From the NCBI GenBank assembly GCA_963720785.1, contig CAVRGQ010000008.1, positions 1 through 64,000 on the forward strand: 64,000 nucleotides of DNA. Reading direction: 5' to 3'. Shown here in pieces: positions 29,859 through 38,649 of this stretch (its first letter is position 1; every line of letters begins with the position of its first letter). The DNA comes from CAVRGQ01 sp963720785 (GTDB lineage: Bacteria > Actinomycetota > Acidimicrobiia > IMCC26256 > DASPTH01). A program made the position numbers and the translations under genes. The notes beneath the pieces were generated by a model. That model did no database searches, was not told the origin of the DNA, and worked only from the letters and a program-made list of their open reading frames with translations.

Positions 29859-30005
29859 CCCTCTCCCATCCGGACTCTCACCGTCGGCCCCGGCTTCTGA
29901 CCGGGTCGACCCGCAGCAGGCGGTTGCGGGCTCGCGGGCTCCCAGGTGCCCGAGGTTCCGGGTCCTGGCCACCGCCGGTCGGGACTTGCACCCAACCCCG
30001 AGGGC
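29859..30005 (-). ncRNA. FMN riboswitch (RFN element)
   Basis: The minus strand shows the conserved aptamer blocks in order: CGGGGTTGGGTGCAAGTCCC, GACCGGCGGT, GGTCAGAAGCCGGGGCC, GACGGTGAGAGTCCGGATGG, GAGAGGG. P1 is closed by CCCTC (30000-30004) pairing with GAGGG (29859-29863). FMN binding should reduce expression of ribD-ribE-ribBA-ribH, and probably of hisG downstream. Confidence 0.93.
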
Positions 30006-30028
30006 ATTCAGTTGTGTGTGACCCGCCA

Positions 30029-30034
30029 AGTGTA
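30029..30034 (-). promoter_or_regulatory. candidate riboflavin operon promoter (-10)
   Basis: TACACT on the minus strand lies about 25 nt before the aptamer, giving a start near 30022 and a leader that contains the whole riboswitch. The -35 region (GGTTCC at the right distance) is weak. Confidence 0.35.
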
Positions 30035-30190
30035 TGCCGTTACCGCGGAGAGGAACCCGAGCGGGGCTCAGCGTGGTTTCCGGCGGGGCGCGGTCGCCCA
30101 GGATCCCCGGCCCCGCAACTTCGGCAGGTTTTCGCACGTCTCCAGCCGATCTCGGCGATAACTGTCGTACCCCGGTGTTTGGATGGGTTC

Positions 30191-31319
30191 GTGAGCAACT
30201 TCCGTGACCTGTGCGACGAGCTGCGGTGCTGGGACACCGACCACCTCCGCGATGAGCGCGAGGTGGAGTTGCGCGAGGCGCGCCGTCACGAGGCCCGGGC
30301 GTTGGCGATGCTGCGGGTGCTCGACGAGCGCGACGCGTTGGCGAAGGACCAGGCCGCGCGTGACGGGGTCACCGAGACGAACGCGAAGCGTCGAGCGCGA
30401 CATCGCCCGCAAGTTGGAGCAGTTGTCGCACCTGGGCCGCGCGGCGCTGGACGGTTCGCTCAGCTCGGAGCAGCTGGCGCCGGCGGCGGAGCTCGCGGAT
30501 GAAGACTCGGATGCCGAGATCACGGCGGCCGCCAAGCGCACGTCACCCTTGGATCTGCAGAAGATGGCGCGCGCGGAGCGGGCGAAGCCGCGGCGTGAGG
30601 ACAGTGTCGAGCGTCGGAACCGGCGGTCGCTGCGCAAGTGGCAGTCGGCCGACGGGTTCCTCTGCGGCCGGTTCGAGCTGCCGATGGAGCACGGCGGCGC
30701 GATCGTCGAGGGTTTCTTCGATCTCGTCGCCGAGCGCATGAAGCCGGCGACCGGTGAGGCGTGGGAACCGCTCGAGCGTCGCCAGGCCGACGTGCTGATC
30801 GGGTTGTGTCAGCTGGAAGCGAACGCGGAGGACGGTGCCGAGCGCGCGACCGTCGGGGCGCGGGTGGACATCCACGTCGACATCACCCTCGACGGTGAAG
30901 CGACCATGTGCGGAGTGCCACTGCCCGACGAATGGGTCGACGCGGCACGCGCCAACGCCCGCGTGCACCTCCGAGTGGTCGACGACGACGGCACCGTGAT
31001 CGCGGAGGACCGCGCCCGCACGTTCGTGTCCCAGAAACGCCGACGCGCGGTCGTGCGCAGAGACGGGCGATGTCGATGGCCGGGTTGCAACCGGCGCCTC
31101 AGACTCCAGGTGCATCACCTCCACCCCAGCTCATGGGGCGGAAGCGACGACACGTCGAATCTTGCGGCGGTATGCGCGTACCACCACGGACTGCTCGTCC
31201 CGCACGGCGACCACGTGCTCGACGGCAACCCCAACCAGCCCCACGGCCTCACCCTCCGTCTCGTCACGGCGGAGGAACGCAGGCAGCGACGTCTCGAACC
31301 GATGACGCTCGCAATGTGA
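30191..31319 (+). CDS. DUF222/HNH endonuclease (13E12-repeat family), frameshifted
   Basis: The GTG at 30191 opens VSNFRDLCDELRCWDTDHLR. After a slip near 30389-30395 the frame continues VERDIARKLEQLSHLGRAAL through the DUF222 helical domain to the C-terminal HNH site: CRWPGC, VHHLHPSSWGG and NLAAVCAYHHGLLV, with metal cysteines and catalytic histidine present. Corrected length is about 376 residues. These genes are repeated in many actinobacterial genomes and may move, but no terminal repeats or target duplication are seen here. It diverges from the riboflavin operon. Confidence 0.8.
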
Positions 31320-31376
31320 CCCCCGACGTGACCACCTGATCCTTGACAACCGAAGAGACCGAAGAGTCGGCCCGCG

Positions 31377-32477
31377 TCACTCGGGAGCGATGTCGAGCAC
31401 GGTGCGGATGCCCACGCCGTTACCCATGTCGGTGAAGGCCTCGTTGATCTCGTCGAGGGGACGGTGCGCGGTGATGAGGGCTTCGAGGTCGAGCTGGCCC
31501 GCGCGCCACATGGCGACGAGGCGCGGGATGTCGCGCAGCGAGTTGCAGGAACCGAGGAAGCAACCCATGAGCTTCTTCTCGGCCACGCCGAAGAGCACGG
31601 CCGGGTTGATGGTGATGGCCTGGTCGGCCGAGGGTGCGCCGACGAGCACGGTGGTGCCGCCCTTGCGGCTCGCGGTGATGCCCACCTCGCCGAGGGCGGC
31701 CACACCCGCACACTCGAACGAGTAGTCGACGCCGACGGTGGTGAGGTCCATGACCGCGGTCACGACGTCGTCGACGGTCGGGTCGATGACGGCCGTGGCG
31801 CCCATCTTCCGCGCGGCCTCGCGGCGGGGGCCGTTGGGGTCGGAGCAGATGATCTGCGACGCGCCGGACGCGCGGGCGCCCTGCAACACCGACATGCCGA
31901 TGCCGCCGAGCCCGAGCACGAGCACGGTGGCGCCCGGCTCCACCTTCGCGGTGTTGAGGACCGCGCCCACGCCGGTCTGCACCGCGCAGCCGATCACGCA
32001 GGCGATGTCGAGCGGGGTGTCGGCCGGGATCTTCACCGCACCGGTCTCGCCGGTGAGCACGTACTCGGCGAAGCCCCCCACGCCGAGGCCGCGGTACACC
32101 AGCTGATCGCCGCGGGAGAGGCCGCTCGTGCCGTCGCCGAAGGTGCCGGTCATGACGCTCGCGTTGTTCACGCAGCAGCCGGCTTCACCGCGCACGCACC
32201 AGTAGCACTTGCCGCAGGGCGCGATCGGGGTGAGCACGACCTTGTCGCCGGGGGCGAGTGACGTGACGTCGGCGCCCACCGCGTCGACGATGCCGGCCGC
32301 CTCGTGACCGAGCACCATCGGCGTCATGGGCAGACCCGAGTGCAGCACCGTGTAGTCGGAGTGGCAGAGGCCGCAGTGACACACGCGCACGCGCACCTGG
32401 CCGGGGCCGGGATCGGCGACGTCGATGTCGGCAACGGTCAGCGTCGTGGTACCGGCTTCCATCAGGGCTGCGCGCAT
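31377..32477 (-). CDS. zinc-dependent alcohol dehydrogenase (MDR family)
   Basis: 366 residues. Catalytic zinc ligands CHCGLCHSD and GHEAAG; structural zinc cysteines CGKCYWCVRGEAGC; NAD-binding loop VLGLGGIGMSVLQGA. Closest in layout to class III-like alcohol/formaldehyde dehydrogenases of actinobacteria; the substrate cannot be set. The ATG at 32477 is preceded by AAGGA at a suitable distance. It follows the Mog gene by 86 nt with a short tandem repeat between them. Confidence 0.85.
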   Translation of the reverse strand: MRAALMEAGTTTLTVADIDVADPGPGQVRVRVCHCGLCHSDYTVLHSGLPMTPMVLGHEAAGIVDAVGADVTSLAPGDKVVLTPIAPCGKCYWCVRGEAGCCVNNASVMTGTFGDGTSGLSRGDQLVYRGLGVGGFAEYVLTGETGAVKIPADTPLDIACVIGCAVQTGVGAVLNTAKVEPGATVLVLGLGGIGMSVLQGARASGASQIICSDPNGPRREAARKMGATAVIDPTVDDVVTAVMDLTTVGVDYSFECAGVAALGEVGITASRKGGTTVLVGAPSADQAITINPAVLFGVAEKKLMGCFLGSCNSLRDIPRLVAMWRAGQLDLEALITAHRPLDEINEAFTDMGNGVGIRTVLDIAPE

Positions 32478-32506
32478 GGGTGCGGGTCCTTTCCTGCGAT
32501 TGCTGC

Positions 32507-32533
32507 GATCAGGTCGATCAGGTCGATCAGGTC
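32507..32533. repeat. three perfect copies of a 9-bp tandem repeat
   Basis: GATCAGGTC is repeated three times without a mismatch, with a partial fourth copy (GGTC) after it, in the gap between the Mog gene and the alcohol dehydrogenase. It may be a slippage product or a regulator site; too few copies for a CRISPR. Confidence 0.8.
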
Positions 32534-32563
32534 GGTCCGTGGCGCCGCGGGTTGCGCGATCGC

Positions 32564-33067
32564 TCAGTGGGGCCGCCCGCCGACGAGGAGATCGAGGGCG
32601 TGAGGTACGGCCGGGAGGATCACCTCGAGGCACTCGATGGCGCCCGAGCTGGAACCGGGGAGATTGCAGATCAGCGCCTGACCGACGGTGCCGCACACCC
32701 CACGGCTCCACATGCCGAACGGCTTGCCGGGGGTGTCGCTGGCGCGGCGCATCGCCTCGGCGAGGCCGGGGGCTTCGCGGTCGATCACCATGCGCGTGCC
32801 CTCGGGGGTGAGGTCGCGGGGGCCGAAGCCGGTGCCACCCGTCGTCACCACGAGTCCGGCGTACCCCGCCACCAGGTCGCGCAGCGCGAACGCCACTTCG
32901 TCGATGCCGTCGGAGCACACGCGGTGGTCGATCACCGCGAAGCCCGCGTCGGCGAGGCACTCCACCACCTTGGGGCCGGCGCGGTCTTCGCGGGTGCCCT
33001 CCATGACGCCGTCGGAGCACACCAGCACCTTGGCGACGAGGTCGATCTTCACGCCGCGCGGACTCAC
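32564..33067 (-). CDS. mog: MoaB/Mog family molybdopterin-binding protein
   Basis: 167 residues. Molybdopterin-binding signatures VTTGGTGFGPRDLTPEGTR and CNLPGSSSGAIECLEVILPA are present, as in Mog and MoaB, which adenylylate molybdopterin during molybdenum-cofactor synthesis. The GTG at 33067 overlaps the rpe stop (GTGA). Mog and MoaB cannot be separated with certainty from sequence alone, and no other cofactor gene is nearby. Confidence 0.8.
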   Translation of the reverse strand: MSPRGVKIDLVAKVLVCSDGVMEGTREDRAGPKVVECLADAGFAVIDHRVCSDGIDEVAFALRDLVAGYAGLVVTTGGTGFGPRDLTPEGTRMVIDREAPGLAEAMRRASDTPGKPFGMWSRGVCGTVGQALICNLPGSSSGAIECLEVILPAVPHALDLLVGGRPH

Positions 33068-33744
33068 GCGGAGCCCTTCGCCGTGGCGCGGGCCGCTTCG
33101 GCGGCGACGCGGATGTCGTTCGCGGCCACGACGGGATCGGCGGCCTTGAAGATCGCGCTGCCCGCCACGAGGATGTCGCACCCGGCTGCGGCGGCGTCCA
33201 CCGCAGTGGTCGCGTTGATGCCGCCGTCGATCTCGATCTCGCAGTCGTACCCCTGCGCGTCGATCTCCTGGCGCACCGCGCGCACCTTGTCGAGCACTTC
33301 GGGGATGAACGACTGGCCGCCCCATCCCGGGTTCACACTCATCACCAGGAGCAGGTCGATCTCGGCGAGGAAGGGCAGCACCGACTCCACCGGGGTGGGC
33401 GGATTCAGCGTGAGCCCCACGCCCATGCCGCGGTCGCGCAGGCCGTCGAACAGCGGGCGCGGGTCGCCGAGCTCGATGTGCACGATGCAGCGGTCGGCAC
33501 CCGCGTCGGCGAAGTCGTCGAACAGCACCGCGGGGTTGTCCACCATGAGATGGCAGTCGAGGAAGAGCGGCGTGTGCCTGCGCAGGGACTTCACCACCGG
33601 GCCGCCGATGGTGATCACCGGCACGAAGTGGCCGTCCATCACGTCGACGTGGAGGAGGTCGGAGGCGGGGGCGACCCGGTCGACGTCGGCGCCCAGGTGG
33701 GCGAAGTCGGCCGACAGGATCGAGGGGGCGATCTTCACGGTCAC
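33064..33744 (-). CDS. rpe: ribulose-phosphate 3-epimerase
   Basis: Interconverts ribulose 5-phosphate and xylulose 5-phosphate in the pentose phosphate path, which also supplies the ribulose 5-phosphate used by RibBA. 226 residues with a TIM barrel: APSILSADFAHLG, HVDVMDGHFVP, DCHLMVDNP, VMSVNPGWGGQSFIP and EIDGGINATT. Metal-binding His and Asp residues are conserved. Starts with GTG (33744), 19 nt after rsmB. Confidence 0.95.
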   Translation of the reverse strand: MTVKIAPSILSADFAHLGADVDRVAPASDLLHVDVMDGHFVPVITIGGPVVKSLRRHTPLFLDCHLMVDNPAVLFDDFADAGADRCIVHIELGDPRPLFDGLRDRGMGVGLTLNPPTPVESVLPFLAEIDLLLVMSVNPGWGGQSFIPEVLDKVRAVRQEIDAQGYDCEIEIDGGINATTAVDAAAAGCDILVAGSAIFKAADPVVAANDIRVAAEAARATAKGSA

Positions 33745-33763
33745 GGGCAGAACCTACCCGGAG

Positions 33764-35263
33764 CTATCCCGGCGCGCGGAGTACGAGCACGTACATGCCG
33801 TCGGTGCCCCGGGTGTGCGGCAGGAGGAGCACACCGCGGCCGAGCGGACGCCAGGCGTCCTTGCCCTTGGTGGCCGTGGCCCGCTCCGAGTTGAACCGGG
33901 GCAACTGCCGGGCCGCGAAGTCGTCGACGCCCTGCGTCTCCTCGGGGGTGAGAGTGCACACCGAGTACACGAGCAGGCCGCCGGGCTTCACGAGCGGCGC
34001 CGCGGCGAGGAGCAGGTCGCGCTGGAGGGCGGCGCACTCCTCGATCACGTCGGGGGTGAGGCGCCAGCGGGCGTCGGGACGACGGCGCAGCACGCCGATG
34101 CCGGAGCAGGGCGCATCGAGCAGCACGCGGTCGAAGGTTCCGGGGCGCAGCGGCGGACGGCGGGCGTCGGCCACGCCGGCGTGGAGCCACGGCAGGGAGA
34201 GCCGCGCCGCGGCCTCGGCCACGAGGCGGGTGCGCCCGGCGTCGAGATCGAGCGCGACCACACATCCCGTGGGGCCCACGCGCTCGGCGATGGCGGTGGC
34301 CTTCCCGCCGGGCGCGGCCGCGAGATCCACGATCCGCTCCCCCGGCGCCGGGGCGAGGATCTCGATCACGGCCTGGCTGCCCTCGTCCTGCGGGGTGGCG
34401 CGGCCCTCGGCCACCGCGGGGAGCCGGCGCGGATCGCCCACGCCGGTCACGCGCAGCGCTTCGGGCACGAGCGTGCCGGAGGTGAGCTCCATACCGGAGT
34501 CGGGGCCGGCATCGGCGCGCAGCTCGTCCATGAGCGAGGCCTGCGTGGCGACGCGCACATTGGGGCGCAGTGTCATCGACGCCGGTTCGTTCATCGCCGC
34601 GAGGGCGAGCCACGCGTCGCGGGCGCCGAGCGCGTCGGTGAGCCGGTCGACGAGCCAGTCGGGGTACGAGAGCGCGACTGCGGGGTCCTCGGGCTCCGGG
34701 AAGGGAGGACCGAGACGCGAGATCGAGCGGAGGTTGGCGTTCACGAACCCCTTGGCGCGCGGGGAACGGGCACCGAGGGCCTCGACGGTCTCGCCCACTG
34801 CGGCGTGCGGCTTCATGCCGGCGAGGAGCTGGTACGCGCCCACCCGCAGCGCGGCCCGCACCGGCGGGTCGAGGCGGTGCAGCGGTCGGGCGACGACGCG
34901 CCCGATGAGGTCGTCGATACGGCGCTCGCTGCGCACCGCGCCGTACACGAGGTCGGTGGCGAAGGCGCGGTCGCGTGACGACAACGACGTGGCGCCGAGC
35001 AGGGCCGGGAGGACGAGCTGTGCGTAGCCGCCCTCCTCCACGCGCACGAGCGCGTCGATGGCGATGGTGCGCGCGGTGACGCGGGCGCCCTGGGCCTCGT
35101 GGGCGGCGAGCTCGGCCTGCTCGGCGCGGGCGGCGGCGCGCGCGCCGGCCGGGGCGCGCCCGGCGATGCGACCTGATTTGGAGCCCGACTTGGGACCCGG
35201 CTTCCGCCCCGACTTGGGACCCGGCTTCCGCTCCGGATTGGAGCCCGGATTCTCGGGAGCCAT
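33764..35263 (-). CDS. rsmB: 16S rRNA m5C967 methyltransferase
   Basis: 499 residues. A basic low-complexity N-terminus of about 45 residues (PGPKSGRKPGPKSG repeats) is followed by a NusB-like RNA-binding domain (60-185) and the Rossmann methyltransferase domain: SAM loop DLAAAPGGKATAIAE, and both catalytic cysteines in DAPCSGIGVLRRRPD and YSVCTLTPEE. The start overlaps the fmt stop (TGATG). Confidence 0.93.
   Translation of the reverse strand: MAPENPGSNPERKPGPKSGRKPGPKSGSKSGRIAGRAPAGARAAARAEQAELAAHEAQGARVTARTIAIDALVRVEEGGYAQLVLPALLGATSLSSRDRAFATDLVYGAVRSERRIDDLIGRVVARPLHRLDPPVRAALRVGAYQLLAGMKPHAAVGETVEALGARSPRAKGFVNANLRSISRLGPPFPEPEDPAVALSYPDWLVDRLTDALGARDAWLALAAMNEPASMTLRPNVRVATQASLMDELRADAGPDSGMELTSGTLVPEALRVTGVGDPRRLPAVAEGRATPQDEGSQAVIEILAPAPGERIVDLAAAPGGKATAIAERVGPTGCVVALDLDAGRTRLVAEAAARLSLPWLHAGVADARRPPLRPGTFDRVLLDAPCSGIGVLRRRPDARWRLTPDVIEECAALQRDLLLAAAPLVKPGGLLVYSVCTLTPEETQGVDDFAARQLPRFNSERATATKGKDAWRPLGRGVLLLPHTRGTDGMYVLVLRAPG
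35184..35231. repeat. two perfect copies of a 24-bp tandem repeat inside rsmB
   Basis: CCCGACTTGGGACCCGGCTT plus CCGC occurs at 35184-35207 and again at 35208-35231, with degenerate copies on both sides. It encodes the lysine/proline repeat at the N-terminus of RsmB, outside the folded domains, and is a likely length-variable site. Confidence 0.85.
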
Positions 35264-36178
35264 CAGGAGCCGAGGGGTTCGGGTGCGTGTTGACGGCCGG
35301 CGAGCCAGGCGTCGGCGGACATGCGGGCCTTGCCCTCGGGCTGTACCTCGATGAGCTCGAGGACGCCTCTGCCGGTGGCGACCTGCGGGGAGGAGTGCGG
35401 AGCGACCATCACCGTGCCCGGGTCGGCGCCGGCGGGCATGGCGTGGGCGCGGGCGGCCCAGATCTTGAGGCGGCGGCCGCGGTCGCTCGTGAACGCGCCC
35501 GGACGCGGGTTGCCGGCACGCACGACGAGCTCGAGTTCGGGGGCGGGGCGGGTCCAGTCGAGGTGGAACTCGTCCACCGCGAGCTTGGTGGCGTAGGTGG
35601 GCTCGCCCTCCTGCGGGAACGGCGTGACCTGGGGAACGAGCGGGAGCGTCTCCACCAGCAGCTCGGTGCCGAGGGCGACGAGGCGGTGGTGCAGCTCACC
35701 GGCGGTCTCGCCGGGGGCGATCGGGGTCTCGGTGCGGGCGAACACCGGGCCGGTGTCGAGTCCCTCCTCGAGCGCCATGATGCACACGCCGGTCTCGGGG
35801 TCGCCGGCGAGCATCGCCCGCTCCACCGGGGCGGCGCCGCGCCGAGCGCGGCAGCAGCGAGAAGTGCACGTTCACGAAGCCGTGCGGCACCGCGTCGAGG
35901 ATCGCGGGCGGGAGGATCTGGCCGAAGGCCACCACCACGCCGAGCTCGCAGTTGGCGGCCACCACTTCGTCGAGGATCTCGCGCGACTTCTCGGGCGTGA
36001 CCACGTGCAGGCCGAGCTCGAGCGCGGCTTCCTTCACCGGGCTCGGCATGAGGTCGCTCCCCCGGCCGCGGCGCCGGTCCGGCTGCGTGACGACCATCGC
36101 GATGTCGTGCCCGGCGGCGTGGAGGGCGCGCAGCGGCGGAACGGCGTCGGCGGGAGTGCCGAGGAACAGGAGGCGCAT
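35263..36178 (-). CDS. fmt: methionyl-tRNA formyltransferase, one frameshift
   Basis: Formylates initiator Met-tRNA. Starts MRLLFLGTPADAVPPLRALH; FGQILPPAILDAVPHGFVNVH and SLLPR follow. A slip at about 35838-35850 precedes GAAPVERAMLAGDPETGVCI, with the folate/catalytic region continuing to ALEEGLDTGPVF and the C-terminal OB domain (GAFTSDRGRRLKIWAARAHA). The catalytic N-x-H is seen as NVHFSLLP. Corrected length is about 305. def lies 28 nt upstream, the usual pair for formyl-methionine handling. Confidence 0.9.
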
Positions 36179-36206
36179 GAGTGGAGGGAGCGGGCCGGGG
36201 CGCGGC

Positions 36207-36737
36207 TCAGCGGCCGAAGCCGCCGGCGCCAAGACCCGAGGACGCCGGCATGTCGTGCAGGCGCAGTTCGCGGAGGGCGTCCTTGCGCGCGTCGGGGTCG
36301 AGACGGTCGACGAGCAGCACGCCGTCGAGGTGGTCGATCTCGTGCTGCAGCATGCGGGCGAGCAGGTCGTCGCCCTCGAGCACGACCTCCTTGCCGTCGA
36401 GGTCGATGCCGCGCACGGTGATGCGCTCGTGGCGCACCACCTCGAAGCGCATGTCGGGGATGGAGAGGCATCCCTCTTCCGAGATGATCTCGCCCTCGGC
36501 GAGCACGACCTCGGGGTTGATCAGCACGGCGGGGCCGTCGCCCTCGTGGAGGTCGTAGGTGAAGAGGCGCTTGCGCACCCCCACCTGCGGGGCGGCGAGG
36601 CCGAGGCCCTCCTCGAGGTCCATCGTCTCGTACATGCCGTGCACGAGGGTCTGGAGGCCGCCGGTGAGCTCCTCCACCTCGCGGGCGCGCTGCTTGAGCA
36701 CCGGGTCTCCGAAATAGCGCAGCGGGTAGGACGACAT
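36207..36737 (-). CDS. def: peptide deformylase
   Basis: Removes the formyl group from new proteins. 176 residues with all three motifs: GLGLAAPQVG (44-53), EGCLS with metal ligand Cys90, and QHEIDHLDG with His132, Glu133 and His136. The C-terminus has a short glycine-rich tail. Confidence 0.96.
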   Translation of the reverse strand: MSSYPLRYFGDPVLKQRAREVEELTGGLQTLVHGMYETMDLEEGLGLAAPQVGVRKRLFTYDLHEGDGPAVLINPEVVLAEGEIISEEGCLSIPDMRFEVVRHERITVRGIDLDGKEVVLEGDDLLARMLQHEIDHLDGVLLVDRLDPDARKDALRELRLHDMPASSGLGAGGFGR

Positions 36738-36762
36738 GACCCCAGGTTACCAGGAGGGGGTG

Positions 36763-38632
36763 TCAGATCCGGCGGGGGTCGACGTCCACCCGGAGGCGCC
36801 CGAGGGTGTGGGCGGCGTCGACCGCGGGCCGGGCGAGGGCGTCGCACAGAGCGGCGACGCTGGCCGCGCGCACCATCGCCCGCTTCCCGGTGCTCCCGGC
36901 GTCGACGGGACCGAGCACGCTCACCCCGGTGGCGGCGACGGTGAGGTCGCGCAGCGCGTCGCAGGCCGCCTCCACCGCCACCGACTCCCCCGCCACCTCG
37001 GCGAGGCCCCCGAACGGCGGGTGGCCGAGCACGCGCCGGCGGGCGGCCTCCTCCTCGGCCACGAGCATGGGGTCGGAGCCGGCGGCGGCGCGCACCACCT
37101 CGTGGTCGGGCAGCCGGGTCTGCAGCAGCACCTCGCCGCCGTCGGGGCGCCCGCCCACGAGGCGAGCCGCGCGCACCAGCAGCCAGAAGGCCTGCTCCGC
37201 GGCGCGGGCCCGCGGCGCGAGCAGCTCCTGGTCGAGCTCGAGGAAGGCCACCAGCCCGATCGGCGCGCGGAGACCGCCCGCCCGAGGACCGCCCGCCCGG
37301 TGCAGCACCGCCTCGGTGCCGATCAGGATGTCGGCGTCGATGCCGGCGTCCTCGTCGGTGGCGGTGTCGACCGCGACCACCGACGCCCGCGGGAGGAGCG
37401 CGGCGAGGTCGTCACGCACCTTGGTGACGCCGGGCTTCACCGCCTTGAACTTCGATCCGTGGCAGTGGAGGCACACCTGCGGGCGCACCGCTTCGCACCG
37501 CGGGCAGGTGAGGTCGCCCTCGTGCTGCACCACCGTGGCGCCGCAGCGCTCGCAGCGGGCGAGGTCGCCGCACGTGACGCACGCGAGCAACTTGGCCCGG
37601 CCGCGCCGGTTGAGGACGCACACCGAGCGGTCGCCGCGGCCGTGCACCCTCCGCAGCGCGTCGGCGAGCACGCTGGTGAGCAGCCACTTGCCCGGCTCCT
37701 CGTCGCGCGGGTCGACCACCGTGACCGCGCGGCCACCGCGCGGTCGACGACTGCACCGGCTCACCGAGCAGCTCGAGCGCCTCCACACTCGGCGCGGGCG
37801 TGACGATCCGCACCGGCGCACCCACGCCTCCCCTCGCTCGCCGGGCCCGCTCCACCGCGACGTCGCGCGCGTTCCAGGTGGGCGCCCGCTCGTCCTCCAG
37901 CGCCTCGTCGCACGTCGTCGAGCACGATCACCATGGCGAGATCGGGCACCGGCGCCCACACCGCGTTGCGCCCTCCCACCACCACGCAGGCACCCGCCCG
38001 GGCGCGCTCCCACGCGAAGGTGCGCTCGGCCGCGCTGCGTTCGGAGCCGACCTCCCAGACCTCGCGGCCCTGGTCGCGCAGCACGTCGGCGAGCGACGCG
38101 GCGCGCTCCGCCCACGGGTCCACCACCAGCGTGGAGCCCTCGCTCGCGAGCAGGTCGGCCACCGGCGGCCGCTCGGAGGGCGCGGTCAGGAAGAGGCCGT
38201 CACCCACCGGCACCCCGCCTGCTCCGCCGTTCGCGCCCGGCGGGTACACGCCCACCTCCGGCTCCACCTCGGCCAACGGGTCCACGTTGTTGGGCGGCGT
38301 GGCCGCGCGCAGGAAGGTCACGACGGGGCCGGCCCAGCGCCACGCGGCCCAACCGCAGAGCGCGACGACGTCGACCGGGGGCCCGGCCGACGACACCGAG
38401 AGGATGGCGCGCAGTCGCTCGGCGGCGCGTCGGGGGACGCGACGTCGGGATCGACCACCCAGCCACGCACGCGGCGGCCGTGGAGGGGGATGCGCACGAC
38501 CGCACCCGCGTGCACGGCGCCCACGAGGGGCGCCGGCACCAGGTAGTCGAACGCGCGGTGGATGGCGGGGACGTCGGGGCGGACGCGACAGACGCGCGGT
38601 CCGATCGAGACCGCTCCTCCGTCCCCGCTCAC
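36763..38632 (-). CDS. priA: PriA-like primosomal protein N', three frameshifts, no Walker A
   Basis: The N-terminus RPDVPAIHRAFDYLVPAPLV is the 3'-DNA-binding domain. Frames change near 38421-38430, 37906-37914 and 37725-37745; corrected length is about 623 residues. DEALEDERAPTWNARDVAVE and PAPSVEALELL are typical PriA blocks. Eight cysteines (CVTCGDLARCERC, CPRC, CLHC) form the paired zinc sites. No GxGKT motif is seen in any frame; the expected place reads GDGLFLTAPSERPPVAD. Actinobacterial PriA proteins are known to lack the helicase ATPase motifs, so it may act only as a DNA-binding platform. GTG start 17 nt after metK. Confidence 0.85.
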
Positions 38633-38649
38633 CGACTGGTCGGGCGGGC

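Noticed and set aside
30191..31319. DUF222/HNH gene as part of an insertion sequence or group II intron
   Set aside because: No terminal inverted repeats, target duplication, transposase or reverse transcriptase is visible around it.
32507..32533. Tandem GATCAGGTC units as a CRISPR remnant
   Set aside because: Units are only 9 bp, directly adjacent with no spacers, and no cas gene is present.
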